Part shown: one piece after another, positions 54,706 to 64,000 of the stretch
Layout: every line of letters starts with the position of its first letter
Numbering within the stretch: the first letter of the stretch is position 1
NCBI RefSeq assembly: GCF_900699045.1
Contig: NZ_CAADHL010000001.1
Coordinates: 558,001-622,000 of the forward strand
Length of the DNA stretch: 64,000 nucleotides
Origin: Candidatus Williamhamiltonella defendens
GTDB taxonomy: Bacteria; Pseudomonadota; Gammaproteobacteria; Enterobacterales; Enterobacteriaceae
Reading direction: 5' to 3'
Program-made: the position numbers and the translations under genes
Notes under the pieces: model-generated
What the model was told of the DNA's origin: nothing
The model's database searches: none
What the model saw: the letters and a program-made list of their open reading frames with translations, nothing else

Positions 54706-57633
54706 TTATTCATGTACGACTACAATTAAACGAATGGCATCAAGTCGAAAGACAGCTTGACCAATATGGTTGAGAGTGTGATCACGGCTTTTTTTCAGAG
54801 ACGCTATTTCATCGTCCCGAATATTAGGGTTCATTGTTTTTAATGTTTTTAATCGGTTTAATTCACTACTTAATTCATTATCAGCTTCTTTTTTTGCTGA
54901 CTCAATTAAGGCATTTGCCTCTTTCGTGATGATGGATTTTGATAATTCTAATATATCCTGTACTTCTTTTTGCACAGCTTTAATACATTGATGAGCGGTA
55001 TGACGATCAACTTTATTGAGCATGGCATTTATTTTTTCGAACGCTACCTGAGTCGATAAATTATTTCCTTTTTTATCTAGTAACATGCGTATCGGTGTGG
55101 GAGGTAAAAAACGCGTCAGTTGCAAAGATTTTTTCGCTTGCACCTCGATGACATAAATCAACTCTATCAGTAGAGTACCTACAGGTAAGGTTTTATTTTT
55201 TAAAAAAGCAACAGAACAACTGCCCATCTCACTAGATAAAATCAAATCGATTCCATTTCGAATGATGGGATGCTCCCAGCTGAGAAACTGAGCATCTTCT
55301 CTTACCAAAGCGGTCTCGCGATCAAACGTGATTAAATTTCCCTCCGGTGATAAACCAGGAAAATCCGAGAAAAGCATATGATCAGAGGGGATCAATAGCA
55401 TCATATGCTCGCTCTGATTCTCTTGATGAATACCAATAATATCAAACAAATTCATAGCAAATTCGATTAAATCAACATCATTATTCTGTTTTAGAATCGC
55501 TTGCGCGTATTTTTTCCCGCTTTCTCCTCCACTGGAATTCAACTCAAGCAAACGATCGCGCCCTTGCTCTAATTCTAATGTGATGGCTTTTGCTTGTTTT
55601 TGACATTCCTCGATTAATTGATCGAAATCTTCTGATGCATCTGGTGTATTTAAATATTTTTTTAATCTTTGCTCAAAACTAGTATAGAGTTTATGTCCAA
55701 CGCAGCAGCTTTTTTCTAAGGCATGCAACCCTTCGTGATACCAACGCAGCAAAATGCTTTGGGCACTGTTTTCGAGATAAGGCACAAAAATATTAATGTC
55801 ATTTTTTTGACCAATTCTATCAAGGCGCCCTATTCTTTGTTCCAATAAATCTGGATGAAGAGGCAGATCAAAGAGCACTAGGTTATGTGAAAATTGAAAA
55901 TTTCGGCCCTCTGATCCTATTTCTGAGCACAGAAGAACTTGGGCTCCTTTTTCAATTAAAGAAAAATAAGCCGCTGAGCGATCCCGTTCAATCAATGATA
56001 AACCTTCATGAAAAACAGCCGAACGAATCCCTTGGGCTGTTCTTAATATATACTCCAGCTCTAATGCTGTACGCGCATGAGTACATATGACCAGTACTTT
56101 TTTATCGCGATATTCAAGTAAAAAATCTATTAGCCATGTTACTCGCGGGTCAAAGTGGAACCAATCTTCTTTATGTGTCCTCTTTTGATATGTTCTTTCT
56201 AGATATAGACTATCTTCAATAGAAGTCGCAGTATTCAGTGTTTTAATACAGGTTTGATACTGAGAGGGAAAAGGCAGCTTAATGTCATGCAATTTTCTTT
56301 TTTTAAAGCCCTTAATGCTATTTCGGGTATTCCGAAATAAAACACGGCTTGTTCCATGGCAATCTATCATAAAGTCAATAAATTTTTGGGTGCGAGCCTC
56401 CTCTTTAAGACGGTCTATTTTCTTGCTTTTTTGAAAATTTTCTCCAAGCTCATGGATAAGTTTTAACCAAGGCCCGAGATCTGTTGGATGAACAGTTTGA
56501 GTCAAAAAATCGTTTAATTGCTGTATTTTTTCTAGCACTAGAGGTTTTTTTTCCAGAATAAGCGTCACTACCTCTGCAATCAGACGATAATTTTTTTGCT
56601 CATTAACAAATGTGGCGTAATCATAAAAACGATTTTTATCTAGTAAACGTAATCGAGCGAAATGACTCTCCTCACCAAGTTGTTCTGGGGTCGCCGTTAA
56701 AAACAGTATGCCCGGTACATGGTCCGTCAGCTGTTCAATAGCCTGATATTCTGGGCTGATATTTTTTTCACTCCAAGACAAATGATGGGCTTCATCCACA
56801 ATCAAAAGGTCCCAATCTGCATTGATAAGATCTTTGAGTAGCATTTTATTTGATTGAATTAAATTTAATGAACAAATTACCCATTGCTCTGTTTCAAATG
56901 GATTTATTCTGTCATATTTGGATTCAGAATATCGGCTTTTGTCAAAAAGAGAAAAATGTAGATTGAAACGGCGCAACATTTCTACCAGCCATTGGTGTTG
57001 CAGATTTTCAGGCACGACAATTAATACTCGTTCGACTCGACCTGACAACAGCTGTTGATACAGGATCATGCCCGCTTCTATTGTTTTGCCCAGACCGACT
57101 TCATCGGCTAAAAGCACGCGTGGCGCGTGGCGCTGTCCTATTTCATGCGCAATATGTAATTGATGGGGGATCAGATTGGCACGAACGCCTCGTAAACTCT
57201 GAGACAAAAACCGAAGCTGTTTGCTCTGATGTATGCGTGCACGAAAACGCAAAGCAAAATATGTAAAATTATCTATTGTACCTGAAAAAAGACGATTTTT
57301 TGGATGACGGAAAGTCAGTTTGTTATTTAAAAATTTTTCACGGATCACCGTTGTATTTTTTTCTTTATCTGTTCTTGTGCCGATATAGCTGATCAAATTG
57401 TTTTCTTCAACCACATTATTTATTTGCAGTGACCAACCTTCTTGATGTTGAATCAGATCACCCGGATGAAATAAAACCCGTGTAATAGGTGAACCCTGCT
57501 TCGCATAACGCCTTTTCTCGCCCGTTGCAGGAAAAGATATAGTCACCATACGTAGATCAATGTCAATAATAGTACCTAAACCCAGTTCCGTTTCTGTATC
57601 GCTTAGCCAGCGTTGGCCCAAAGCAACAATCAT
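54706..57633 (-). CDS. rapA: RapA, RNA polymerase-recycling ATPase
   Basis: RapA is a Swi2/Snf2-type ATPase bound to RNA polymerase that helps recycle it after termination. It has 975 residues (968 in E. coli). The Tudor-like N-terminus ([18 protein letters not shown]) precedes the helicase core: [15 protein letters not shown] near residue 175, [43 protein letters not shown] and [13 protein letters not shown]. The C-terminal region is complete. polB, upstream in E. coli, is absent. Confidence 0.97.
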   Translation of the reverse strand: MIVALGQRWLSDTETELGLGTIIDIDLRMVTISFPATGEKRRYAKQGSPITRVLFHPGDLIQHQEGWSLQINNVVEENNLISYIGTRTDKEKNTTVIREKFLNNKLTFRHPKNRLFSGTIDNFTYFALRFRARIHQSKQLRFLSQSLRGVRANLIPHQLHIAHEIGQRHAPRVLLADEVGLGKTIEAGMILYQQLLSGRVERVLIVVPENLQHQWLVEMLRRFNLHFSLFDKSRYSESKYDRINPFETEQWVICSLNLIQSNKMLLKDLINADWDLLIVDEAHHLSWSEKNISPEYQAIEQLTDHVPGILFLTATPEQLGEESHFARLRLLDKNRFYDYATFVNEQKNYRLIAEVVTLILEKKPLVLEKIQQLNDFLTQTVHPTDLGPWLKLIHELGENFQKSKKIDRLKEEARTQKFIDFMIDCHGTSRVLFRNTRNSIKGFKKRKLHDIKLPFPSQYQTCIKTLNTATSIEDSLYLERTYQKRTHKEDWFHFDPRVTWLIDFLLEYRDKKVLVICTHARTALELEYILRTAQGIRSAVFHEGLSLIERDRSAAYFSLIEKGAQVLLCSEIGSEGRNFQFSHNLVLFDLPLHPDLLEQRIGRLDRIGQKNDINIFVPYLENSAQSILLRWYHEGLHALEKSCCVGHKLYTSFEQRLKKYLNTPDASEDFDQLIEECQKQAKAITLELEQGRDRLLELNSSGGESGKKYAQAILKQNNDVDLIEFAMNLFDIIGIHQENQSEHMMLLIPSDHMLFSDFPGLSPEGNLITFDRETALVREDAQFLSWEHPIIRNGIDLILSSEMGSCSVAFLKNKTLPVGTLLIELIYVIEVQAKKSLQLTRFLPPTPIRMLLDKKGNNLSTQVAFEKINAMLNKVDRHTAHQCIKAVQKEVQDILELSKSIITKEANALIESAKKEADNELSSELNRLKTLKTMNPNIRDDEIASLKKSRDHTLNHIGQAVFRLDAIRLIVVVHE

Positions 57634-58500
57634 AAATGACCTATTTGCTTATTTTTGTAATGTAAGAGATGATATTTTTAATAAGCAGTATATTAATTAA
57701 AATATTCATGATCGTCATTTTTAAAAATTGCGATCTTTTTGTTTGTACGCTCTGTATGCTTTTAATTTATAGTATTTGTTAAAGTTTAAAAAGAGGTGCA
57801 CTAAAGACAGATGTGAATTTTTTGAGTTCATACGCATAGAATGTTGTCACAAAAATAGACTCAATAATTATGTTCCAAAAAATTTGTGGGGATAAGGAGT
57901 AGAATTTTTTGTTAATTCGGAGTGTTTCTCTAATGGGTGTCTGTAAAATTCATTTGGTCAACAGTATTCTAAATAAAAATTTTATTGCAGATAAGAAAAT
58001 GAGCGTTGGGAGATAAGTCGCTTTACCTGAGTCTCTTCTTAGTTACCTTCAATAAAAAACCGAAATAAAAAGATAAGTAGTTATATTTAGTCAGTTGACT
58101 AATGCAGGGCAATTAAGGTTTAGTAGCCGAAATACGCAATTGGACTACCGATTAATGCGATTTTTATGTTAGTTATAAACCACAGTTACGTCTGCATTAT
58201 GATGTGGAGTAGCGGATAAACCGGAAAAGTTCACGGTTTTTTCGTTCCGGTCTATTGACCTTGCTACGTCTCAGCACCTTGTTTAGTAGCTGTTTGGTGA
58301 AATTTTCAAATCAACGAAAAAGGCTAAAAGTATAGCTACCATTAAACTCCGCTTTAAATCTATCAATTTATACTTGATTATCCCCAAAATTTTAATCAGC
58401 TTGTGCAAGCATAGCTGAGACGCTTTATACTTCAAGATAATATCTATATCCTTTCCTTTTTATGTATAGAAAACATCTCGACTCCTCATGGAGGAGCGTC
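57634..58500. other. Spacer with no recognisable gene
   Basis: No gene, RNA or mobile element could be recognised. One imperfect dyad (ACCGGAA...TTCCGGT, ~58218-58251) is present. A strong ribosome site (GGAGGAG) at the right end serves the following LuxR-like remnant. Confidence 0.6.
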
Positions 58501-58785
58501 ATGAAAATCTTTGATCCTCATAATTATCTTGAGTTACGTGATATTTTTCCTGAATTAACGCCTGTCCAGTTTTAGTATTCGTTGTTATATGCTTTTGGCC
58601 TGTCTCAAAAAGAAATATAGACGGTTCGTGATGTGTCATATAAGGTAGTTAAAGCATAAATATCAGAGGCTAAATCTCAGTTTGAATTAAAATCCCTGAT
58701 AGGAGTATTGACGGTGATATACGTGAGATTAGTGCTTTTGCTTTTTATCCGGTGCCAGAGACACAGGAGCATAACGGTGAGTTAA
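58501..58785 (+). pseudogene. Small LuxR-type HTH regulator, three nonsense codons
   Basis: An ATG with a strong ribosome site (GGAGGAG, 5 bases spacing) begins a 94-codon frame. It reads MKIFDPHNYLELRDIFPEL, then LTPVQF-stop-YSLLYAFGLSQKEI-stop-TVRDVSYKVVKA-stop-ISEAKSQFELKSL. The arrangement 'LSQKEI...VSYKVVKA.I..AKSQF.LKSL' is that of the LuxR/GerE helix-turn-helix. The three stops (TAG, TAG, TAA) are the only lesions in this frame, so inactivation may be recent, or function may rest on an upstream fragment only. Confidence 0.65.
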
Positions 58786-58894
58786 AAATAAAAATGTCTA
58801 TTTGTCTTAAAGGCATCTATATTTTTGAGAAGAGTTGATACTGACAATTCAAAGTCGTTTGATCTCTTTTTAAGATAAAACCGATGAGTTTAGT

Positions 58895-59579
58895 ATGAGT
58901 TTCAATCTAAAAGACATTTTCAATCAGATGATTTATCTATTGAAGAATCATTCTCACTCCTGCCACATCCGTAATAAAACCTCTCATTATCTTTATATAA
59001 ATCCCGCAATGCGGGAATTATTGAATTTACCCAAAGGAGTTCCTATTGAAGAGAAAGGCTTATCTACAATCAAACTGGATAGGGCGAATTTTTGAAGGTA
59101 TCTCTCAGAAAGAAAGGGGGTCATACAAAAAGAAACTTCTGTCTCTTTACTGATAAGCGCGCATTGTGGAAAAGACCATAGAATTGAACCCTATATTTTT
59201 GATATTTCTCCCTTCTTTAATCAATTATGCCAACTTATCTGGACAATGATAGAAGTCAGACAACGCCAATTTTTTCATTATAGGAATATATCCAAGGTAA
59301 ATTACTAAAACATTAATAACGCAACTATCCGACTACCTAATACGATATTTAGTCAACGCGAACTTGAGCTCATTTTTATTTTTATCATAATTTAAGTTAA
59401 AGAGAAGTAGCTGAAGTTTTAAATCTCTCTCATAGAACGCTTGGCAATAAATTGCTGAGGATTGATGAAAAATAGGCGTTCTTAACTAAGAAAAATTCAA
59501 AAAATATCTTGAAGCAAGAGGAGTTAATAAGGTTATTGCCGATCATTTGTTAACAGCGAGTATTAAGCTGATTGATTGA
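58895..59579 (+). pseudogene. PAS-LuxR regulator remnant
   Basis: This begins with 66 open codons (MSFNLKDIFNQMIYLLKN; then YLYINPAMRELLNLPKG, a PAS-like segment) and ends at a TGA. It continues in the same frame (RYLSERKGVIQKETSVSLL, DISPFFNQLCQLIWT) to IFSQRELELIFIFII. After a frameshift comes the DNA-binding helix-turn-helix, LS-stop-REVAEVLNLSHRTLGNKLLRI, then YLEARGVNKVIADHLL. It is a typical PAS plus LuxR-HTH regulator of enterobacteria, inactivated by stops and one frameshift. Confidence 0.7.
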
Positions 59580-59797
59580 CTACATATAATCATAAGCTGT
59601 TTATTAAAAATATGACCTGACCTTTAATTTGATTACTATGTACTGAGAGTTGATCAAAAACAAGTTTTATTTAAAATGTCTGCTCAATGCTTTTATATAA
59701 GTTCAGTATTGTATTTAACGTTTTTTGGTAAATAATTAAACAAATACCGCCGATCTTTTTGGGTTATAAAAAAGAGTACATGCTATACGATGCAATA

Positions 59798-60187
59798 TTA
59801 GATAATCTTCAACATCATGAACGACCTATATACCGTTTTTATTTTTCGTGCATTTAAGTCTATTTTCTTTACATACTTTTCTAAGTTCAATAATAAATTT
59901 TTGTTCTATCCAAAAAGAGTTACTGTGTTTCTTTTTAAAAAAAGAAATATTTTTCAAAAAATATTGACTAATCCTGCATCGATAAGTTTATTTCTAGTCA
60001 CTTGGTTAGTTAATGCATCATTAAGAATAGTTTTTCCTTCTTCCAAGTTTAATTTTTACTCATTTTTGATGAGTCCATTTTTAACAAAGCATGCATTATT
60101 TACTGTAGCCCTCACAGAATCGTTTTTATTAAATTTACTAAGTTTTGGATTTTTAAAAAAATTTACTGGATTATGCTGATTGGTCAT
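59798..60187 (-). pseudogene. Unknown 130-codon frame with three stops
   Basis: The minus strand from ATG at 60187 (MTNQHNPVNFFKNPKLSKF) to TAA at 59798-59800 is one frame of 130 codons interrupted by TAA, TGA and TAG. Pieces include DSVRATVNNACFVKNGLIKN, LNLEEGKTILNDALTNQV and NLEKYVKKIDLNARKIKTV. No family is recognised and no clear ribosome site is seen. The plus-strand frame covering the same bases (59817-60179) looks like its shadow. Confidence 0.5.
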
Positions 60188-60242
60188 TTTGAATTTTAAA
60201 ATTCATTAAAACTTCTATTTGTTTTGATTACATCAGAATTAA

Positions 60243-60285
60243 AAAAATTGACAATATTCAAATATTTTTAATATTGTCAATTTTT
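60243..60285. terminator. Perfect 16-bp inverted repeat
   Basis: AAAAATTGACAATATT (60243-60258) and its exact reverse complement AATATTGTCAATTTTT (60270-60285) flank an 11-base loop. With A and T runs at both edges it could act as an intrinsic terminator in either direction. It lies just downstream of the small minus-strand frame at 60313-60453 and just upstream of the next remnant. Confidence 0.65.
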
Positions 60286-60312
60286 GTTACCTCTCTACAT
60301 AATTAGGGGGAT

Positions 60313-60453
60313 TTAAATATTCTCATTTAAATCTTGAGTGTTAATCGAACTATTATGCTCCTCACCTGTTGAATTTTTCATCGTCTCATTAAGAGATATT
60401 TTAATTTTTCTAAATCTTTTTTTGCTTAGAAAGTTTTGTGTGTTTTGCGTCAT
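60313..60453 (-). CDS. Possible small protein, 46 residues
   Basis: An uninterrupted frame starts MTQNTQNFLSKKRFRKIKIS and ends SSINTQDLNENI before TAA. It is polar, with a basic stretch followed by an Asn/Ser/Glu-rich tail. There is no clear ribosome site, but a perfect terminator-like repeat lies 28 bases downstream. It could be an intact small gene, the N-terminal remnant of a longer one, or chance. Confidence 0.3.
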   Translation of the reverse strand: MTQNTQNFLSKKRFRKIKISLNETMKNSTGEEHNSSINTQDLNENI

Positions 60454-60774
60454 AAGTTTTTAATTTGTTTAATTTAGTATCAATTTTTTAACTATCTATT
60501 CGGTTTTTTAAACTAATTTATTTTATTTTTATCTGTCTCCAAAATATTATAATTGATTCTCTTGCCAAATATACTAGTTAATATATGCATATTAATTCTG
60601 CATGTCCTATTTTATATTTTATTAAGTTAAATAGAAAGTTAAATTTTAGAAATAATTTTAAATTTAGTTAAAATCCGCTTTTAAAAGACGATTAAATGAT
60701 ACTATTAACAAAATTAAATTTATTGAAATAAAATGGTTTGCTTATTTAAGGTTGAATCTTTAAATCTCCGGTTA

Positions 60775-61023
60775 TTATTCAAATTTGCCTATTGGTTCGG
60801 TCCCGGATAATGATCTATACCGATAACCATCACTTTTATATCGATGCAGGTGTTCCAGGTTTTGTATCTCTGTTTTTTCTTGAGAGTCAGACTTTGCCAA
60901 AACGGCTCTAGCAACTGCATTGCGGTTTTTATCCTTATTTAAAGCGGACTGCACTCGGTGGCGTAGGCCGATCTCTAAAAGCATTCGAGCATAAACAACG
61001 TTTCTCGATGCGACCAATTTCAC
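60775..61023 (-). CDS. Hypothetical 82-residue frame
   Basis: GTG-initiated frame reading KLVASRNVVYARMLLEIGLR, then HRVQSALNKDKNRNAVARAV and ending EPIGKFE. Base composition here is less AT-rich than in the surrounding graveyard, which argues for past or present coding. A stop codon lies five codons upstream in frame and no good ribosome site is seen. No family is recognised; it may be a fragment. Confidence 0.3.
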   Translation of the reverse strand: MKLVASRNVVYARMLLEIGLRHRVQSALNKDKNRNAVARAVLAKSDSQEKTEIQNLEHLHRYKSDGYRYRSLSGTEPIGKFE

Positions 61024-61299
61024 ATAATAATTTTGCTAGGCCATTCTATTTAAAATAGCAGACTACTCAGTAACTTTTCTAGTCGTACAAAGAAATGTGT
61101 CATGATAAGCTGGCGGTGTATAGTGGTTAGAAGAGCGTAATGACGTAAATATTTCTAATACGCGAAACATGAAGTTTTATTTGAATAACATCGATTACGA
61201 TCCTAAGCTTTCAATCTGACATTCCATTTTTCACAGTATTAAGCTTCGTTGTCCTCCCATCTTTTTTTAAACGAATTTAATTAAAGGTAAAATATAGAT

Positions 61300-62133
61300 A
61301 TGTATCATATTGTTGCTTCTGATTTAGATGGCACCCTGTTGCTACCTAACCATACTTTATCGACTTATACCAAAAAAGTACTCAAATCCTTAGCTGAACG
61401 TGATATTCACTTCGTTTTTTCAACGGGGCGTCATCATATCGATGTTTCACAGATTAGGGATAATTTAGGGATAAAAGCCTTTATGATTACCTCTAATGGA
61501 GCACGGGTTCATGATCCTGGAGATGAATTGATTTATACAGGTAATCTTGATGATGATATTGCTCGTGATCTTTATGAGATAGAATACACAAATCCTGACA
61601 TTATCACGAACGTTTACCGAAATGATGGTTGGCACGTCAGTCGTGAAAGCCCTGAACAGGCTGATTTTTTTCGTGAATCCTTATTCCATTATCAGCTTTT
61701 TTCACCGGATACGCTAAAGACAGAGGGTGTCTGTAAGGTGTATTTTGTTTGTTATGATCATCAAAAATTGCTGTTACTCGAAAAAGCAATGAATCTGCGT
61801 TGGGGTGATCGTGTTAATGTCAGTTTTTCAGTGCCTCATTGTTTAGAAGTGATGGGTGGGGGTGTATCCAAAGGTCATGCATTAAAACAGGTGGCTAAAA
61901 TCCTCGGATATTCTCTTGAAGAATGCATCGCTTTTGGTGATGGCATGAATGATTTAGAAATGTTATCGATGGTAAAAAAAGGATGCATGATGAGTAACTC
62001 GTATCCACGTTTGAAACATTTATTACCTAAAATGGAAGTCATCGGATCTAATATGGATAATGCGGTTGCAAATTATTTGCAAAAGCTTTTTTTAAAAACG
62101 CCTTTGATGACAAAACAACTCACGAATAAATAA
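61300..62133 (+). CDS. yigL: YigL, Cof-type HAD sugar-phosphate phosphatase
   Basis: This is a HAD-superfamily phosphatase; the E. coli enzyme dephosphorylates sugar phosphates and PLP and helps against glucose-phosphate stress. It has 277 residues (266 in E. coli). HAD motif I is ASDLDGTLLLPNHTLS, motif II FSTGRHH, and motif IV FGDGMNDLEMLSM with the Lys in GGGVSKGHALKQ. The 3' end overlaps the convergent rsmD by ~42 bases. pldB and other usual neighbours are gone. Confidence 0.94.
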   Translation: MYHIVASDLDGTLLLPNHTLSTYTKKVLKSLAERDIHFVFSTGRHHIDVSQIRDNLGIKAFMITSNGARVHDPGDELIYTGNLDDDIARDLYEIEYTNPDIITNVYRNDGWHVSRESPEQADFFRESLFHYQLFSPDTLKTEGVCKVYFVCYDHQKLLLLEKAMNLRWGDRVNVSFSVPHCLEVMGGGVSKGHALKQVAKILGYSLEECIAFGDGMNDLEMLSMVKKGCMMSNSYPRLKHLLPKMEVIGSNMDNAVANYLQKLFLKTPLMTKQLTNK

Positions 62134-62694
62134 TCGATAAACCACTTGTCCCATTATTTTTTCTTTTTGTAATCTCCAATGCGAAGGAATCCTCTCCAAG
62201 TTATAACTCGATTCAGATTCGATATAAATCCACGCTTCATCAGACAACCAGCTTTGTTGCTCTAATAACGGGATAGTATATGACAGAAGCCCTTGATGAA
62301 ATGGAGGATCAAGAAAGATCAGATCGAAGGGCTTCTCGCAGGGGCGATTCAACCAGTTCAATGTATTGGTCTCTATCACTTGTGCATTTTTTGCTTTTAA
62401 TACGGCTAAATGTAAAAGTAATTGTTTTGCAACACGGTGATTGTACTCTAATAGCACGGCTTCTGCTGCATAGCGAGACAGTGCTTCAAGCCCCAGGGCC
62501 CCACTTCCAGAAAAACAATCAAGACAACGGGCATTTTGGATCATAGGTGCCAGCCAATTAAATAAAGTTTCTCTCATACGAGAGCTGGTGGGCCTTAATC
62601 CAATACTGTCATAGATAGCCAATTTTCTTCCTCGCCATTGACCGCCGATAATTCGAATCTGCCCTTGACGTTGAGATTGTGATGGTTTTGCCAT
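62092..62694 (-). CDS. rsmD: RsmD, 16S rRNA m2G966 methyltransferase
   Basis: RsmD methylates G966 of 16S rRNA. The ATG ending at 62694 (MAKPSQSQRQGQIRIIGG) gives 200 residues, near E. coli (198); the frame is open from an ATG 20 codons upstream that is not conserved. GQWRGRKLAIYDS, the SAM motif LDCFSGSGALGLEALSR and the catalytic FLDPPFHQG are intact. It is divergent from ftsY, as in enterobacteria. Confidence 0.95.
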   Translation of the reverse strand: MAKPSQSQRQGQIRIIGGQWRGRKLAIYDSIGLRPTSSRMRETLFNWLAPMIQNARCLDCFSGSGALGLEALSRYAAEAVLLEYNHRVAKQLLLHLAVLKAKNAQVIETNTLNWLNRPCEKPFDLIFLDPPFHQGLLSYTIPLLEQQSWLSDEAWIYIESESSYNLERIPSHWRLQKEKIMGQVVYRLFIRELFCHQRRF

Positions 62695-62806
62695 AAAAAA
62701 TAAAGAAAACCTTGTCATGCTTAAGAAAAGAAAATGATAGACTTGATCTTTCATGCCATAGTAGATTTAATTAAATAAAAATGTCATCACAGGAGTATAC
62801 TAACAA

Positions 62807-63937
62807 ATGGCAAAAGAAAAAAAATCTCGTGTTTTTTCCTGGCTTAGCCGTGGTCGCCAAAATAAAAAAGAAAATGACCTTATCGATCAAACACACCAAA
62901 GTGATTCCATCGATCTTTGCGATGAAAAGACTGCCGATGCGCCTTTTATTGAAAAACCCCTCTCATCTTCTCAAAAAAATAATGTTGATACTCAAAAGTC
63001 ACCCGAAAAAGCAGGATTTGTTACTCGATTAAAACATAGTTTAAAAAAAACCAAACAATATTTGGGAACAGGTTTTATTGAATTGTTTAAAGGCAAACAA
63101 ATAGATGATGATCTATTTGAAGAACTAGAAGAGCAATTATTAATCGCAGATGTGGGCGTGGAAACGACTCAAAAAATTATTGATTCGTTAACAGCACATT
63201 CAAATAAAAAGCAGTTGAAAGAGGCGAGTGAGCTGTATGTAAAATTGAAAGAAGAAATGTTATCCATTCTTTCAAAGGTTGATCAGCCATTAAAAGTAGG
63301 CAATAAAAGCCCTTATGTGATTTTAATGGTCGGGGTCAATGGCGTAGGAAAAACAACCACGATTGGAAAATTAGCCCACCAATTACGTCAACAAGGTCTG
63401 TCTGTTTTATTAGCGTCCGGTGATACCTTCAGAGCAGCAGCAACGGAGCAGCTAAAAATATGGGGCGAACGCAACCAAATTCCGGTCGTCGCACAACATG
63501 ATGGCGCAGATTCCGCTTCAGTTATTTTTGATGCGATTCAATCGGCTAAAGCGCGTGGCATTGATGTTGTCTTGGCTGACACTGCAGGGCGTTTGCAAAA
63601 TAAAACGCATTTAATGGAAGAGCTTAAAAAAATTGTGCGAGTGATGAAAAAATGGGGAGAGGACTTTCCTCATGAAGTCATGCTCGTACTCGATGCTAGT
63701 ACGGGGCAAAATGCCATTAATCAAATAAAACTATTTCATGAAACGGTCCCGTTGACTGGACTTGTATTGACTAAACTTGACGGTAGTGCTAAAGGCGGCA
63801 TTATTTTTGCGATTACTGACCAATTTGGTATTCCGATTCGCTATATTGGTGTTGGAGAAAAAATAGCAGATCTAAGGCCTTTTAATGCAGGCGATTTTAT
63901 TGAAGCGCTTTTTGTTAAAGAGGATGAATCAGTATGA
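62807..63937 (+). CDS. ftsY: FtsY, SRP receptor GTPase
   Basis: FtsY is the membrane-associated receptor for Ffh. It has 376 residues against 497 in E. coli; the acidic A domain is shortened to ~75 residues, while the NG domain is complete: GVNGVGKTTTIGKLAHQL, ASGDTFRAAATEQL, LADTAGRLQNKTHLM and TKLDGSAKGGIIF. The basic KEKKSRVFSWLSRGR at the N-terminus can serve in membrane binding. Its stop overlaps ftsE (ATGA). Confidence 0.97.
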   Translation: MAKEKKSRVFSWLSRGRQNKKENDLIDQTHQSDSIDLCDEKTADAPFIEKPLSSSQKNNVDTQKSPEKAGFVTRLKHSLKKTKQYLGTGFIELFKGKQIDDDLFEELEEQLLIADVGVETTQKIIDSLTAHSNKKQLKEASELYVKLKEEMLSILSKVDQPLKVGNKSPYVILMVGVNGVGKTTTIGKLAHQLRQQGLSVLLASGDTFRAAATEQLKIWGERNQIPVVAQHDGADSASVIFDAIQSAKARGIDVVLADTAGRLQNKTHLMEELKKIVRVMKKWGEDFPHEVMLVLDASTGQNAINQIKLFHETVPLTGLVLTKLDGSAKGGIIFAITDQFGIPIRYIGVGEKIADLRPFNAGDFIEALFVKEDESV

Positions 63938-64000
63938 TTCATTTTATTGAGGTCAGTAAAGTGTATTTAGGGGGAAGACAAGCTTTACAAAATGTAAGCT
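63934..64000 (+). CDS. ftsE: FtsE, N-terminus (partial)
   Basis: The first 22 codons (MIHFIEVSKVYLGGRQALQN) match the start of FtsE, the ATPase of FtsEX, which regulates septal peptidoglycan hydrolases. The ATG overlaps the ftsY stop. The gene continues right of the window; the order ftsY-ftsE is the enterobacterial one. Confidence 0.93.
   Translation, partial: MIHFIEVSKVYLGGRQALQNVS

Noticed and set aside
59817-60179. 120-codon plus-strand open frame
   Set aside because: Composition is Phe/Leu-rich as expected of an antisense shadow; the opposite strand carries the more protein-like (broken) frame.

Overview
The window reads as the chromosome of a host-restricted gammaproteobacterium of the Enterobacterales. 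Almost every intact protein looks like a direct orthologue of an E. coli or Yersinia protein (RecD, PepP, UbiH, GapA, MinCDE, AlaS, LysS, the ATP synthase, RapA, FtsY). The DNA is AT-rich, however, intergenic spaces are long, and many genes survive only as remnants carrying stops and frameshifts. Genome reduction still in progress, with remnants of toxin- or effector-like genes and of LuxR-type regulators, fits a facultative insect endosymbiont of the Hamiltonella / Regiella / Arsenophonus kind. The genus is an inference from gene content.

Layout. 1-8.7 kb: end of recB, recD, nrdR-ribD, rnb (reverse), pepP-ubiH. 8.7-16.0 kb: an aat pseudogene, recA, perM, gapA, then minC-minD-minE and trxB on the minus strand. 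16.3-25.3 kb: an ftsK reduced to its membrane domain, nhaP2, tRNA-Arg(ACG), tRNA-Ser(GCU), csrA, alaS, prfB with a programmed +1 frameshift, and lysS. 25.3-28.6 kb: a decayed stretch with an unidentified remnant and a lysA pseudogene. 28.6-31.0 kb: a polar amino-acid ABC importer (binding protein and two permeases, no ATPase). 31.3-34.6 kb: mioC, a well-preserved oriC, mnmG and rsmG. 34.8-41.4 kb: atpBEFHAGDC. 41.7-50.3 kb: rplU-rpmA, gshA, a small frameshifted gene, corB, a ypjD pseudogene, ffh, and rpsP-rimM-trmD-rplS. 50.3-53.2 kb: a 3-kb graveyard on the minus strand that includes a fragment resembling the glycosyltransferase domain of large toxins. 53.2-57.6 kb: dut, a coaBC pseudogene, rapA. 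57.6-61.3 kb: a second graveyard with two LuxR-family pseudogenes and other remnants. 61.3-64 kb: yigL, rsmD (reverse), ftsY and the start of ftsE.

The kept genes serve replication start, recombination, translation, the SRP pathway, cell division, ATP synthesis, glycolysis and redox balance. The lost genes fall into lysine synthesis (lysA), coenzyme A synthesis (coaBC), the N-degron pathway (aat), regulation (the LuxR-like pair) and host-interaction-like proteins. This is the pattern expected of a bacterium supplied by a host.

The observations I would look at first are: the prfB recoding site, whose stop is UAA rather than the usual UGA; FtsK cut back to its membrane domain; the decayed toxin-like glycosyltransferase locus; and a 131-residue gene broken only by two single-base expansions in poly-A runs.
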